From: Alphaproteobacteria bacterium
Lineage (GTDB): Bacteria; Myxococcota_A; UBA796; UBA2385
NCBI GenBank assembly: GCA_020632755.1
Contig: JACKEY010000027.1
Location: 1-34,406, forward strand
Direction: 5' to 3'
DNA: 34,406 bases
Under the pieces are notes generated by a model. It saw only the letters and a list, made by a program, of their open reading frames with translations. It had not been told where the DNA came from and made no database searches. Below, one piece after another: positions 23,888 to 32,130 of this stretch; position 1 is the stretch's first letter, and the number at the start of each line of letters is the position of its first letter. Made by a program: the position numbers and the translations under genes.

Positions 23888-25693
23888 GTGCGTTCGATCC
23901 CGCATTCCCGCTCGCTCGCCCTGCTGCTGGTCGTGCCCATGGTCGTCCTGGCCTGCGGGTCCGACCAGAAGCTCAAGGAGACCGACGACGACGACGGCGG
24001 CACCACCGGGGCCGACACCGGCGATGGCGGCGGCGACTACATCGACGCCGACCAGGACGGCTTCACCACCGAAGACGACTGCAACGACAGCAACCCGGCG
24101 ATCTCGCCGGCGGCCACCGAGATCTGTGACGGCGTCGACAACGACTGCGACGACTCGATCGACGAAGGCGTGAAGCAGACCTTCTACGAAGACGCCGACG
24201 GCGACGGCTTCGGCAACGGCAGCGTCATCCTGGAGTCCTGCGAGCAGGAAGCAGGCATGGCGGACAACCCCGACGACTGCGACGACGACGCGCGCGCGGT
24301 CTTCCCGGGCGCCGACGAGATCTGCAACGACATCGACGACGACTGCGACGACATCGTCGACGAAGACGACGCCATCGACGCCCTGACCTTCTACGCCGAC
24401 GCCGACGCCGACGGCTTCGGTGACCCCGCGACGGTCGCGGTGGCCTGCACGCTGCCCGAGGGGCACGTCGAGAACCAGGACGACTGCGACGACACCGACG
24501 GCGACGTGTTCCCCGGCGCCGACGAGATCTGCAACGACGTCGACGACGACTGCGACACCGAGATCGATGAAGACGCCGTCGATGCGCCGACCTGGTACAT
24601 CGACGACGACGGCGACGGCTACGGCCTGGACGATCTCTACGAGGTCGTCTGCGACCAGCCCGAAGACACCGCCGCGGTCGGCGGCGACTGTGACGACGAC
24701 GACGGCGCCGTGAACCCCGGGGCGGACGAGATCTGCGACGGGATCGACAACGACTGCGACAGCCGCACGACCGAGCCCGGCCTGGTCACCTACGAAGACC
24801 CCGACGGCGCGTACCTGGACGTGACCAGCTACTTCGCGTCCGGCACGTCGTCGGCCCCCGAGTCCTGGCGCATGTCCGGCGACGGCACCTACTACTTCTG
24901 CCAGGGGACCTACTACGCGGCCCTGGACCTGGCGGCCGACATCAACATCGTCGGTGTGCACGGCTCCGACGAGACGATCCTGTCGACCTCCTACAACTGG
25001 TCGGTGGTCCAGATCGGCACCAACGGCGTCGACGCCGAGATCAGCGGCGTGACGCTCAAGAACGGCAACGGCGACGGCCGGTTCTTCGGCACGACCGACT
25101 ACGGCAGCGGCGGCGGTGTGTGGTGCGCGGCGTCCGCGGACCTGCGCATCGAAGACGTCGTGATCAAGGACAGCGTCGCCGACGTCGGCGGCGGCATCTA
25201 CGTCGAGGGCTGCGACATCACGCTGTCCAACGTGCTGGTCGACGGGAACTCGGCCGACTTCGGCGGCGGCTCGGCCGTGCTCGAGGGCGAGCTCACCGTC
25301 AGCGACTCGACCTACACCGACAACTCCGCCAACTACACGGGCGGCGGCTTCTACATCGACGGCGAGGTCGCCGACACCACCGCCGCGGTGCAGCTGAACT
25401 ACTCGCTCATCGACGACAACAGCGCCGACTTCGGCGGCGGCGCCGGCGTGTTCAGCGCCGGGCTGGGTTGCCTGGGCTCGTCGTCCGAGACCGAAGGCTT
25501 CACCGACAACGCCGCGAGCTACGGCGGCGCGGTGTTCGCGTCGACGCCGACCTCGCTGCGGTCGGTGACCTGCGACTGGGGCACGGGCAGCACCAACAAC
25601 AGCCCGCACGACATCTACCTGGACCCGTACGCGGCCACCTTCAACTTCGGCAGCAACGAGAGCTTCAGCTGCAGCGCCTTCGACTGCTACTGA
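23888..25693 (+). CDS. MopE-type metal-binding-repeat, beta-helix lipoprotein
   Basis: 601 residues from GTG 23888. The signal MRSIPHSRSLALLLVVPMVVLAC gives lipobox Cys23. After an Asp/Gly linker come four copies (to ~residue 297) of the putative metal-binding motif found in MopE-like proteins: DADGDGFG, then DCDD, PGADEIC and DNDCD or DDDCD elements, with conserved paired Cys. The last copy ends atypically (DSRTTEPG rather than D-E-G). Residues ~300-601 form a right-handed parallel beta-helix with repeats such as NSADFGGGSAVLEG, DNSANYTGGGFYIDG and DNSADFGGGAGVF, plus scattered Cys pairs. Probably a cell-surface protein; ligands are unknown. Such proteins are abundant in Myxococcota. It is convergent with the lipid kinase, 26 nt away. 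Confidence 0.88.
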   Translation: MRSIPHSRSLALLLVVPMVVLACGSDQKLKETDDDDGGTTGADTGDGGGDYIDADQDGFTTEDDCNDSNPAISPAATEICDGVDNDCDDSIDEGVKQTFYEDADGDGFGNGSVILESCEQEAGMADNPDDCDDDARAVFPGADEICNDIDDDCDDIVDEDDAIDALTFYADADADGFGDPATVAVACTLPEGHVENQDDCDDTDGDVFPGADEICNDVDDDCDTEIDEDAVDAPTWYIDDDGDGYGLDDLYEVVCDQPEDTAAVGGDCDDDDGAVNPGADEICDGIDNDCDSRTTEPGLVTYEDPDGAYLDVTSYFASGTSSAPESWRMSGDGTYYFCQGTYYAALDLAADINIVGVHGSDETILSTSYNWSVVQIGTNGVDAEISGVTLKNGNGDGRFFGTTDYGSGGGVWCAASADLRIEDVVIKDSVADVGGGIYVEGCDITLSNVLVDGNSADFGGGSAVLEGELTVSDSTYTDNSANYTGGGFYIDGEVADTTAAVQLNYSLIDDNSADFGGGAGVFSAGLGCLGSSSETEGFTDNAASYGGAVFASTPTSLRSVTCDWGTGSTNNSPHDIYLDPYAATFNFGSNESFSCSAFDCY

Positions 25694-25719
25694 GCGCCGG
25701 CGGCCCCCGCCCGACGCCC

Positions 25720-26682
25720 CTACAGCACGTCGGCGCGCGCCCCCCGCAGCCCGATGGCACCCGGTAGCACCCGGACGGTCATCGGCGCGATGCCGGGGGC
25801 TTCTCCGTCGATCTCGACCCACGCGGGGCGCGCGGCATCCACCGGCTCGACCCGCAGGGTGTGGCCGCGCAGCAGGTGCACGCCCGGGCGGTCCCCGTGC
25901 CGGCCGTCGTAGATGTAGCGGGCCATGCCCACGGTGCGGACCAGGCTCTGCTGCTCGAGCACGCAGACGTCGAGCAGGCCGTCCGACAGCCGCGCGTCGG
26001 GCGTGAACATCATGCCGCCACCGGCGAAGCGCCCGTTCGCGCCGGCCAGGGTCGTGATCTCCCACTCGCCGACCTGCTGGTCGTCGACGAAGACCCGGAC
26101 GGGGGACGGCTTGTAGCGGAGCTGCGCCCGCAGCGTGGACAGGAAGAAGGTGGCCTGACCGCCGAGCTTCTTGCTGCTGGCGTTGGCGATGCGGCAGACC
26201 AGCCCGGACACGCCACAGCTGGCCATGTTCAGGCAGGCGCGCGTGCCGATCGAGCCGTCGTCGGCCACGTAGTCGACGGACAGCAGGTCGATGCGGTGGG
26301 CTGCGGCGCGCGGCAGGTGGGCGACGGCCTGGTCCAGGGTGTCGCTGTGCTCGAGGATGCGGCGGAAGTCGCCGCCCGTGCCGGCGGGGAGCACCGACAG
26401 CGTGACCCGCCCGTCCGTGGCCCCGGCGTCGACGATGCCGTTGACGACTTCGTTGTGGGTGCCGTCCCCGCCCAGGCTCAGCAGCTCGGTGGCGCCGTCC
26501 CGCACCGCCTGCGCCGCCAGCTCGGTCGCGTGACCCTGGGCGCTGGTCTGCAGGCAGCGCAGGTCGCCCAGGTGGCTCTTCAGCATGCCGGTGATGCGGT
26601 CCCAGTCCCGCCCGACCCGCCCGGCGGCGGCGGCGGGGTTGGCGATGACCACGGCGGTGTCGGCAGCGAACTCGGATGGCAT
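25720..26682 (-). CDS. YegS/DAGK-family lipid kinase
   Basis: 320 residues, the usual size for diacylglycerol/sphingosine-kinase-type bacterial lipid kinases. Seen: the nucleotide-binding motif SLGGDGTHNEVVNG (GGDGT at 71-75), LPAGTGGDFRR (normally GTGNDF/GTGGDF), a middle beta-domain with NMASCGVSGLV, FAGGGMMFTPDARLSDGLLDV and the late EIDGE. It phosphorylates a lipid headgroup on the cytoplasmic face; the exact lipid cannot be read from sequence. ATG 26682 is preceded by TACCTT only 6 nt upstream and no Shine-Dalgarno, hinting at a leaderless message. The frame open upstream lacks homology. Confidence 0.92.
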   Translation of the reverse strand: MPSEFAADTAVVIANPAAAAGRVGRDWDRITGMLKSHLGDLRCLQTSAQGHATELAAQAVRDGATELLSLGGDGTHNEVVNGIVDAGATDGRVTLSVLPAGTGGDFRRILEHSDTLDQAVAHLPRAAAHRIDLLSVDYVADDGSIGTRACLNMASCGVSGLVCRIANASSKKLGGQATFFLSTLRAQLRYKPSPVRVFVDDQQVGEWEITTLAGANGRFAGGGMMFTPDARLSDGLLDVCVLEQQSLVRTVGMARYIYDGRHGDRPGVHLLRGHTLRVEPVDAARPAWVEIDGEAPGIAPMTVRVLPGAIGLRGARADVL

Positions 26683-26688
26683 CGGGCG

Positions 26689-26694
26689 AAGGTA
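26689..26694 (-). promoter_or_regulatory. Putative -10 box, leaderless lipid kinase transcript
   Basis: TACCTT on the minus strand, exactly 6 nt before the ATG at 26682. No Shine-Dalgarno precedes the ATG. Same geometry as the divergent FHA gene. No convincing -35 was found. Confidence 0.35.
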
Positions 26695-26850
26695 GCAGGG
26701 CCGAGGCCCCGGATCACGAGCGAGCCGCTGCCGGCGGCGGGTAACCGTGCCGACACCGGGCTCCAGCGGGACTCGCACTACGCTGACAGCAGTGCAACGG
26801 CACTCCCGCGCCCTCGGGCGCCCGAGCGCCCTGCGCGGCGACGACTCCCT

Positions 26851-26888
26851 GAGCGGCGGGTCGGGAGAGCTCTCCTGGCCCGCCGCTC
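26851..26888. promoter_or_regulatory. 38-bp near-perfect palindrome between divergent genes
   Basis: Arms GAGCGGCGGG (26851-26860) and CCCGCCGCTC (26879-26888) flank the perfect 12-bp palindrome GGAGAGCTCTCC (26864-26875). With C62-G77 pairing and two T-G mismatches the whole 38 bp is symmetrical. It is ~60 bp upstream of the FHA gene -10 and ~165 bp from the lipid kinase start. Plausible operator for a dimeric regulator or a cruciform/RNA hairpin. Nothing else is evident in this 265-nt gap apart from the two -10 boxes. Confidence 0.7.
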
Positions 26889-26935
26889 TCCGTCTCGGGA
26901 GGGGCCGGCGGCGGACCCACGAAGGTCGCCTCGGG

Positions 26936-26941
26936 TATGAT
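26936..26941 (+). promoter_or_regulatory. Putative -10 box, leaderless FHA regulator transcript
   Basis: TATGAT, 6 nt before the GTG at 26948; transcription would begin at or next to the start codon. There is no Shine-Dalgarno in front of the GTG. Confidence 0.5.
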
Positions 26942-26947
26942 TCCGGC

Positions 26948-27925
26948 GTGCGACTGCTACCTGAACTTCTGGTGATCGATGCGGGCGGGGCTCCTCCGCG
27001 GGCCATCGCCCTGGGAACCCGCCACCTGTCGGTGGGGCGGGGCCCCGACAACGACATCGTCCTGCCCGATCCGCAGATCTCCCGGCACCACGCGCTCGTG
27101 TGGTGCACCGACGCGGGCGTGTTCCTGCGCGACCTGGGCAGCGCGAACGGCACCTTCGTGGACGAAGAGCGCGTGCGCGACACCGTCGAGATCGCGATGG
27201 GGGCCGACATCCGGCTGGGCGCCAACGTGCACCTGTCGGTGCGCGAAGGCCAGGCCGCCGTGCCGACCCAGGCGGTGAAGGCGCTGGCCGTCGAAGACCT
27301 GACCACCGGCATGCGGCAGCCGCTGCACTCCGACCGGTTCGTCATCGGGAACGGCGCCCACGCCGACCTGCGGCTGCCCGACGGTGACGCCGCGACGCTC
27401 ATCGTGCACGGCGACGGCGAGGTCTGGCTGGGCCAGGCGGACGAGGACCGCCGGCTCGAGCTCGAAGAGGAGTTCCAGGTCGGGGCGGCCCGGTTCCGGG
27501 TCGTCGAGATCGACCCGACCCGCGCTCCCACGGTGCAGCCGGAAGCGCACCACTACCCGTACACGCTGCGCGTGGGGCTCGACGGCCCGGGCGGCATGGT
27601 GGCGGAGCTCTCGCAAATCGCGACCAGCCAGGTGCACCGGCTGACGGCCGAGAACCGGGTGGTGCTGCTCTACGTGCTGGCCCGCAAGCTGATCGAGGAC
27701 CTGGAAGCCGGCATGACGGAAGCCGACCGCGGCTGGGCCAAGGACGACGACGTGATCGTCGGCGTGTGGGGACGCGGCGCGCTGACCAGCGGCGGGAATC
27801 GCCTGAAGGTCCTGGTGCACCGGGTTCGCAAGGAATTTACGAGTGCAGGCTTCGAGCCGTGGTGCATCGAGAAGAGGTCTGGCCACATCCGTCTGCGCGT
27901 GGCCGAGGTCGAGGTCTCCGACTGA
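26948..27925 (+). CDS. FHA-domain winged-helix regulator
   Basis: 325 residues from GTG 26948. The N-terminal FHA domain (~20-95) has the phosphothreonine-binding signature intact: VGRGPDND, SRHH (45-48) and GSANGTF (64-70). Residues ~110-200 look like a second, degenerate FHA-like fold (FVIGNGAHADLRLPDGDA, then a beta-rich stretch) without the SxxH pair. Residues ~235-325 resemble an OmpR-type winged helix: NRVVLLYVLARKLI, VIVGVWGRGA, NRLKVLVHRVRKEF, WCIEKRSGHIRLRV. It probably reads Ser/Thr-kinase phosphorylation and binds DNA; no receiver domain is present. The FAD oxidoreductase gene starts 46 nt downstream, and the palindrome upstream may be its own operator. Confidence 0.85.
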   Translation: MRLLPELLVIDAGGAPPRAIALGTRHLSVGRGPDNDIVLPDPQISRHHALVWCTDAGVFLRDLGSANGTFVDEERVRDTVEIAMGADIRLGANVHLSVREGQAAVPTQAVKALAVEDLTTGMRQPLHSDRFVIGNGAHADLRLPDGDAATLIVHGDGEVWLGQADEDRRLELEEEFQVGAARFRVVEIDPTRAPTVQPEAHHYPYTLRVGLDGPGGMVAELSQIATSQVHRLTAENRVVLLYVLARKLIEDLEAGMTEADRGWAKDDDVIVGVWGRGALTSGGNRLKVLVHRVRKEFTSAGFEPWCIEKRSGHIRLRVAEVEVSD

Positions 27926-27932
27926 GGACGGC

Positions 27933-27957
27933 GGCCGCGCAACCGCGAGCCGCGGCC
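27933..27957 (+). terminator. Hairpin between FHA regulator and oxidoreductase
   Basis: GGCCGCG (27933-27939) and CGCGGCC (27951-27957) form a perfect 7-bp inverted repeat with an 11-nt loop, just after the regulator stop. No T-tract, so partial termination or processing only. Confidence 0.35.
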
Positions 27958-27971
27958 CGCATCGGAGCCCC

Positions 27972-29378
27972 ATGCACCACGTCATCATCGGAAACGGCGT
28001 CGCCGGCATCGAAGCCGCGATCGCCCTGCGACGCCGGCACGAAGACGCCCGCATCACGCTGGTCAGCGAGGAGTCCGAGCACTTCTTCTCGCGCACGGCG
28101 CTGATGTACATCCTGGCGGGGCAGCTGACGCACCGCGACACCGAGCCCTACGAGCGGGACCTGTACGCCCGCATGGGCTTCACCCGGGTCCGGGCCCGGG
28201 CGATCGGCGTCGACCCGGCGGCCCGCTCCGTCCGGCTGGCCGGGGACCTGGCACCCCTGTCCTACGACCGGCTGCTCATCGCCAGCGGCTCCCGACCGCG
28301 GCCCGCGCCGTGGCCGGGCGGCGACCTGCCGGGCATCGGCACCTTCGTGACGCATCAGGACCTGGCCTGGCTCGAGCGGGAGCTGCACGGCGGGCCCGGC
28401 CGCGGGGGCGCGGCGCCGGCCGCCGACGCCCACCTGTCGGCCAGCACCGACGACTCGCCCTATCGGCAGCGCCCGGTGGCCCGGACCCTGCGCGGCAGCC
28501 CGCCCCAGAACCCGATGGTCATCGGCGGCGGGCTCATCGGCATCGAGGTCATCGAGACCATGCTGGCGGCCGGCCTGAAGCCGCGGTTCGTCATCCGCGA
28601 GGAGTTCTTCTGGCCGATGGCGATCGACGCGGCCGAGAGCGCCTGGATCCAGGAGCGCCTGCGCGAGCACGGCGTCGACGTGCTGACGGCCACCCAGATC
28701 GAGCGCTTCGAGGGCGACGGCGCCGTCGAGCGGGCGGTGCTCGACAGCGGCCAGACCGTGCCTTGCGACCTGTGCGTCGTCGCCATCGGGGTGATGCCGA
28801 ACACCGACTGGCTGGCGGACAGCGGCATCGAGCGCGATCCGGGCGGCGGCATCGTCGTCGGCCCGGACCTGCGCAGCTCGGCGCCGGGGGTCTACGCCGC
28901 CGGCGACTGCGCCAGCGTGACGTGGTTCAACGGCTCCCGCCGGCCCGAGCAGCTCTGGTACACCAGCCGCGATCAGGGCCGGGTCGCGGCCGCCGCCATG
29001 TCCGGTGACGACGTCGCCTACAAGCGGGGCCACTGGTACAACTCGGCCAAGCTCATCGACATCGAGTACACGACCGCGGGCCTCGTGGACTTCGGCTACG
29101 ACGACCTGTGGTCGTGGTTCCACGAAGAGCGCGGCGCTGTCCGCAGCACCACCCGCATCGTCTGTCGCCCGGGGGAGGGCGACCAGGCCAGGGTGGTCGG
29201 GTTCAACATGCTGGGCCGCCGCTGGGACCACACGGTGCTCATCCGCTGGATCGCCGAGCGCCGCAGCCTGTCCTGGGTCCTCGACCACCTGTCCGAGGCG
29301 CGCTTCGACACCGAGCTGGTGCCGCCGCTGCGCATCCCGCCCGAGGCCCGGCGCGCGCCCGACGCCGCCGCCCGCTGA
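27972..29378 (+). CDS. NAD(P)/FAD-dependent pyridine nucleotide-disulfide-type oxidoreductase
   Basis: 468 residues; ATG 27972 with GGAG 6 nt upstream. The FAD-binding GxGxxG is IIGNGVAG (7-12 core), the NAD(P)-binding motif is VIGGGLIGIEV, and the second FAD contact is GVYAAGDCAS. No redox-active CxxC is visible, so it is not a classical disulfide reductase; it is closer to NirB/rubredoxin-reductase-like flavoproteins. A ~35-residue Gly/Ala/Ser-rich insert precedes the NAD motif. The C-terminal ~110 residues form an extra domain (WYNSAKLIDIEY, FHEERGAVRSTTRIV, WDHTVLIRWI). The [4Fe-4S] membrane protein gene begins 24 nt after the stop, suggesting electron transfer from NAD(P)H to that partner. 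The final acceptor is unknown. Confidence 0.88.
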   Translation: MHHVIIGNGVAGIEAAIALRRRHEDARITLVSEESEHFFSRTALMYILAGQLTHRDTEPYERDLYARMGFTRVRARAIGVDPAARSVRLAGDLAPLSYDRLLIASGSRPRPAPWPGGDLPGIGTFVTHQDLAWLERELHGGPGRGGAAPAADAHLSASTDDSPYRQRPVARTLRGSPPQNPMVIGGGLIGIEVIETMLAAGLKPRFVIREEFFWPMAIDAAESAWIQERLREHGVDVLTATQIERFEGDGAVERAVLDSGQTVPCDLCVVAIGVMPNTDWLADSGIERDPGGGIVVGPDLRSSAPGVYAAGDCASVTWFNGSRRPEQLWYTSRDQGRVAAAAMSGDDVAYKRGHWYNSAKLIDIEYTTAGLVDFGYDDLWSWFHEERGAVRSTTRIVCRPGEGDQARVVGFNMLGRRWDHTVLIRWIAERRSLSWVLDHLSEARFDTELVPPLRIPPEARRAPDAAAR

Positions 29379-29402
29379 CGCCCTCTCCTCCCCCGGAGCG
29401 AC

Positions 29403-30485
29403 ATGTACCTGCAGGGACAGAACGGCCTCATGGCCACCTGGCGCGAGGGCTTCCGCAGCCGCGCCCTGTCGGCGTGGATCATCGCGGCCCTGATGGTCGG
29501 CTTCTACATCGACCTGTACTGGTTCGACCACTTCCAGCCCCTGGCCGAAGCCGTCGGCCTGCGCAACAAGTGGTACCTGTACGGCGCGCTGTACTGCCTG
29601 TTCATGGTGGGCGGCGCCGTGTACCACCTGCGCCGGCACGGCAACAGCCGCTACAACCAGGCCCGCATCGCGACCAACGTCGGCGTGCAGGTGCTGCTGG
29701 CCTTCCTGCTGCCCTTCGTGATGCCCCTGTTCGGCGGCAAGGAGTTCTACTTCAGCTACTTCTGGCCGCTGAAGTACGACCTGCTGCTGCCCGACACCAT
29801 CTGGCAGCTGCCGCTCTACCTGGCCATCTACGGACTGGTGGGCTCGCTCCTGCTGGCCCCGGTGATGGCCTTCTTCTTCGGCAAGCGCTGGTACTGCTCG
29901 TGGGTCTGCGGCTGCGGCGGCCTGGCCAACACCTACGGCGATCCCTGGCGGCACCTCACCAGCACGAGCACCCGCGCCTGGCGCTTCGAGCAGGTCGCCA
30001 TCCACGTCGTGCTGGGCCTGGTCGTGTTCATGACCGGCGTGATGGGCATCAAGGCGCTCATCGGGCACGACCACCCGGGCTTCGTCGTGTTCGCCGACCA
30101 CACCAAGAGCTTCTACGGCTTCCTGGTCGGATCGGTGCTGTCCGGCGTCGTCGGCACCGGGTTGTACCCGCTGCTGGGCCCCCGGGTGTGGTGCCGCAAC
30201 TTCTGCCCGATGGCCGCCCTGCTCGGGCTGGTGCAGAAGCTCGGCCGGTTCCGCATCGCGGTCAAGGACGACATGTGCATCAGCTGCGGCAACTGCAGCG
30301 CCTACTGCGAGATGGGCATCGACGTGCGGTCCTATGCCCAGAGCAACCAGTCCTTCACCCGCGCGGCCTGCGTGGGCTGCGGCATGTGCGCCCACGTCTG
30401 CCCGCGCGGCGTGCTGCGCCTGGAGAACCGCTTCGACGCCCAGGGCGACAAGGACAAGCAGCACATCGTGGTGCTGGACTTCTGA
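29403..30485 (+). CDS. NapH/CcoG-like membrane [4Fe-4S] protein
   Basis: 360 residues; ATG 29403 with CGGAG 4-5 nt upstream. About five hydrophobic helices (around 22-42, 60-78, 92-112, 138-160, 196-222 and 238-258) carry the polyferredoxin-type membrane motifs CSWVCGCG and CRNFCPM. The C-terminal cytoplasmic part has two four-cysteine clusters: CISCGNCSAYC and CVGCGMCAHVC-P. This fits NapH/NosR/CcoG-type electron-transfer proteins. It is paired with the upstream flavoprotein, so the two may form an NAD(P)H-to-quinone or NAD(P)H-to-periplasm relay. The last base is 3 nt from the convergent kinase stop. Confidence 0.9.
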   Translation: MYLQGQNGLMATWREGFRSRALSAWIIAALMVGFYIDLYWFDHFQPLAEAVGLRNKWYLYGALYCLFMVGGAVYHLRRHGNSRYNQARIATNVGVQVLLAFLLPFVMPLFGGKEFYFSYFWPLKYDLLLPDTIWQLPLYLAIYGLVGSLLLAPVMAFFFGKRWYCSWVCGCGGLANTYGDPWRHLTSTSTRAWRFEQVAIHVVLGLVVFMTGVMGIKALIGHDHPGFVVFADHTKSFYGFLVGSVLSGVVGTGLYPLLGPRVWCRNFCPMAALLGLVQKLGRFRIAVKDDMCISCGNCSAYCEMGIDVRSYAQSNQSFTRAACVGCGMCAHVCPRGVLRLENRFDAQGDKDKQHIVVLDF

Positions 30486-30488
30486 GCG

Positions 30489-31202
30489 TCAGCCGAACAG
30501 CCCGAGCTGCCGCAGGTCCTGGGGCCGGTGCGGTTCCGGGCTGCCGGGCACGGGCCGGCCGTCCAGCCAGCCGCGGATCATCGCGAGCATGCGCTGGCGG
30601 TCCGCCGGGTCGTCGACGTAGTTGATGGTGCTGGTGTCGATGACGTAGACGGGGGCGTCGCGGTAGCGGTCCCACAGGCCCATGTACCGGGCGCGCAGGC
30701 TGTCCAGGTAGGCGGCCTTGATCACCTGCTCGGCGTCGATGGCCCGGCGCTCGATGCGGGCCCGGATCACCTCGGTCGGCGCGTCCATGAAGATGACCAG
30801 GTCGGGCTTGGGCACCCGGTCGCGCAGCAGGTCGGCGAACCGGTCGTAGAGCGCCAGCTCGTCGCCGGACAGGGTCTGTTCGGCGAACAGCCGGTCCTTG
30901 GCGAAGTGGTAGTCGGCGATCACCAGGTCGCTGAACAGCTCGCCCTGGGCCAGCCGCAGCTGCTGGTCGTAGCGGGTCGCCAGGTAGAACATCTGGGCCG
31001 GGAAGGCGAAGCGTTCCGCGTCGCTGTAGAACGCGGCCAGGAAGGGGTTGTCTTCTGCCGGCTCGAGCACCAGCCGGGCGCCCCACTCGTCGCGCAGGAT
31101 CCGGCACAGGCTGGTCTTGCCCACGCCGATGAGCCCCTCGATGACGATGTACCTGCGCGCTCCGGCGGCTGCGCCGGAAGCCTGCGCCCCTGGCTGGGTC
31201 AC
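30489..31202 (-). CDS. Deoxynucleoside kinase
   Basis: 237 residues from GTG 31202, which has GGGAGAGG upstream; an alternative GTG at 31226 has no ribosome-binding site. P-loop GLIGVGKT (23-30), the catalytic-base motif LEPAEDNPFL (E47), the dNK motif DYHFAKDRLFA, FMDAPTEVIRARI, and the LID-like RIERRAI with a downstream Y-x-x-L-x-x-x-Y. This is the family that phosphorylates deoxyadenosine or deoxyguanosine in nucleotide salvage; the base specificity cannot be read. The first ~16 residues are low-complexity Ala/Gly. Located downstream of the M15 peptidase gene, 63 nt apart. Confidence 0.9.
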   Translation of the reverse strand: MTQPGAQASGAAAGARRYIVIEGLIGVGKTSLCRILRDEWGARLVLEPAEDNPFLAAFYSDAERFAFPAQMFYLATRYDQQLRLAQGELFSDLVIADYHFAKDRLFAEQTLSGDELALYDRFADLLRDRVPKPDLVIFMDAPTEVIRARIERRAIDAEQVIKAAYLDSLRARYMGLWDRYRDAPVYVIDTSTINYVDDPADRQRMLAMIRGWLDGRPVPGSPEPHRPQDLRQLGLFG

Positions 31203-31265
31203 GCGCCTCTCCCGTGGAGCCGCCACCCTATCGGAGGGGGGAGGCCGATGCGACCCGGGAGCGCC

Positions 31266-31946
31266 CTACCGCCCCGTCGCCGAGAAGTGCTGGTAGTCCT
31301 TGCTGCTGCGCCAGGTGCCGCCCCAGGTCCAGCCGATGGCGCGGAAGGCGCGCACCACCGCGTCGTCGGCGGTGATGGTGCCGATGCGCCCGGGCTCGCG
31401 GGGGATGAACGGCCGGCCGGCCTCGGGCCAGACGCGCTCGCCGCGCACGTAGGGGTTCCACAGCGGGTTGATGTCGATGGCGTGGCCGTAGCTGTGCTCG
31501 CTGTAGCGGCTGCCGCCGGCGACCGGCCGGCAGTTGAAGGCGCTGGTGACGTTGTCGGCCATCAGCCGGTCGTCGCTGCCGCCGCGGCTGTGGGCGGGCG
31601 CGACCTCGACCAGCGGGAAGCCGGCGTCCCACAGGGCCGAGAAGGCCGCGATGACGCCGTCGGCGTGGGCGCCGGCCACGATGAGCAGCCCGTCGTGGGG
31701 CTGGCCGTCGACCCCGTGGTAGCGCACGGTGACCTGGGCCAGGTCCTCGCGTCCGACCGGACAGCCCGGGCGCCAGGTCACGCCGTCCATCTGGGCCCAC
31801 AGCGCGTCGGAGATGGGGGAGGTCTCGGCCTGGAAGGAGGACGCGCCCTGCGCCGGGGGAGGAGACGGCGTGGCCGCAGGCGGGGGCGCCCCGGCGTGCG
31901 GGGGCTCCGCGGCGAGAGCGAGGGCGGTCAGGAGGAGGAGCGACAC
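31266..31946 (-). CDS. Secreted M15-type peptidase (D-Ala-D-Ala carboxypeptidase-like)
   Basis: 226 residues; GTG 31946 is the only start before an upstream in-frame stop. A short signal, MSLLLLTALALAAEP, is followed by a Pro/Ala-rich linker (to ~35). The catalytic fold shows the M15 zinc motif SEHSYGHAIDIN (H and D ligands) with R upstream, and the late WGGTWRSSKDYQHF carrying the third ligand. PF13539-type enzymes cut peptidoglycan cross-bridges or stem peptides in the periplasm. A Cys pair (RPGCP and NCRP) may form a disulfide. Divergent from the beta-helix gene across a 184-nt region. Confidence 0.88.
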   Translation of the reverse strand: MSLLLLTALALAAEPPHAGAPPPAATPSPPPAQGASSFQAETSPISDALWAQMDGVTWRPGCPVGREDLAQVTVRYHGVDGQPHDGLLIVAGAHADGVIAAFSALWDAGFPLVEVAPAHSRGGSDDRLMADNVTSAFNCRPVAGGSRYSEHSYGHAIDINPLWNPYVRGERVWPEAGRPFIPREPGRIGTITADDAVVRAFRAIGWTWGGTWRSSKDYQHFSATGR

Positions 31947-32033
31947 GGAGACCCCGAGCGGCTGGACAGGGCTGGTCTAAAGGCGTGGAGCCGGCTTCGC
32001 GAGGACCCCTCGGGACGGGCCCCTGGTCCGCGC

Positions 32034-32083
32034 GATGCGAGCTTGCATCTCCGCTTCGATGTCGCCTGCTTGATCCGAAGCGG
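32034..32083. promoter_or_regulatory. Palindromic elements between divergent M15 and beta-helix genes
   Basis: GATGCGAGCTTGCATC (32034-32049) is a 16-bp palindrome with one G-T pair. CCGCTTCG (32051-32058) and CGAAGCGG (32076-32083) are perfect 8-bp arms 17 nt apart, and CGAAGCG recurs at 32100-32106. Probable regulator-binding region; the regulator is unknown. No clear -10/-35 pair is seen. Confidence 0.35.
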
Positions 32084-32130
32084 CCCGGGGGGCCACCCTC
32101 GAAGCGTCGCCCTGTGTCCCGGTGTGCCCC

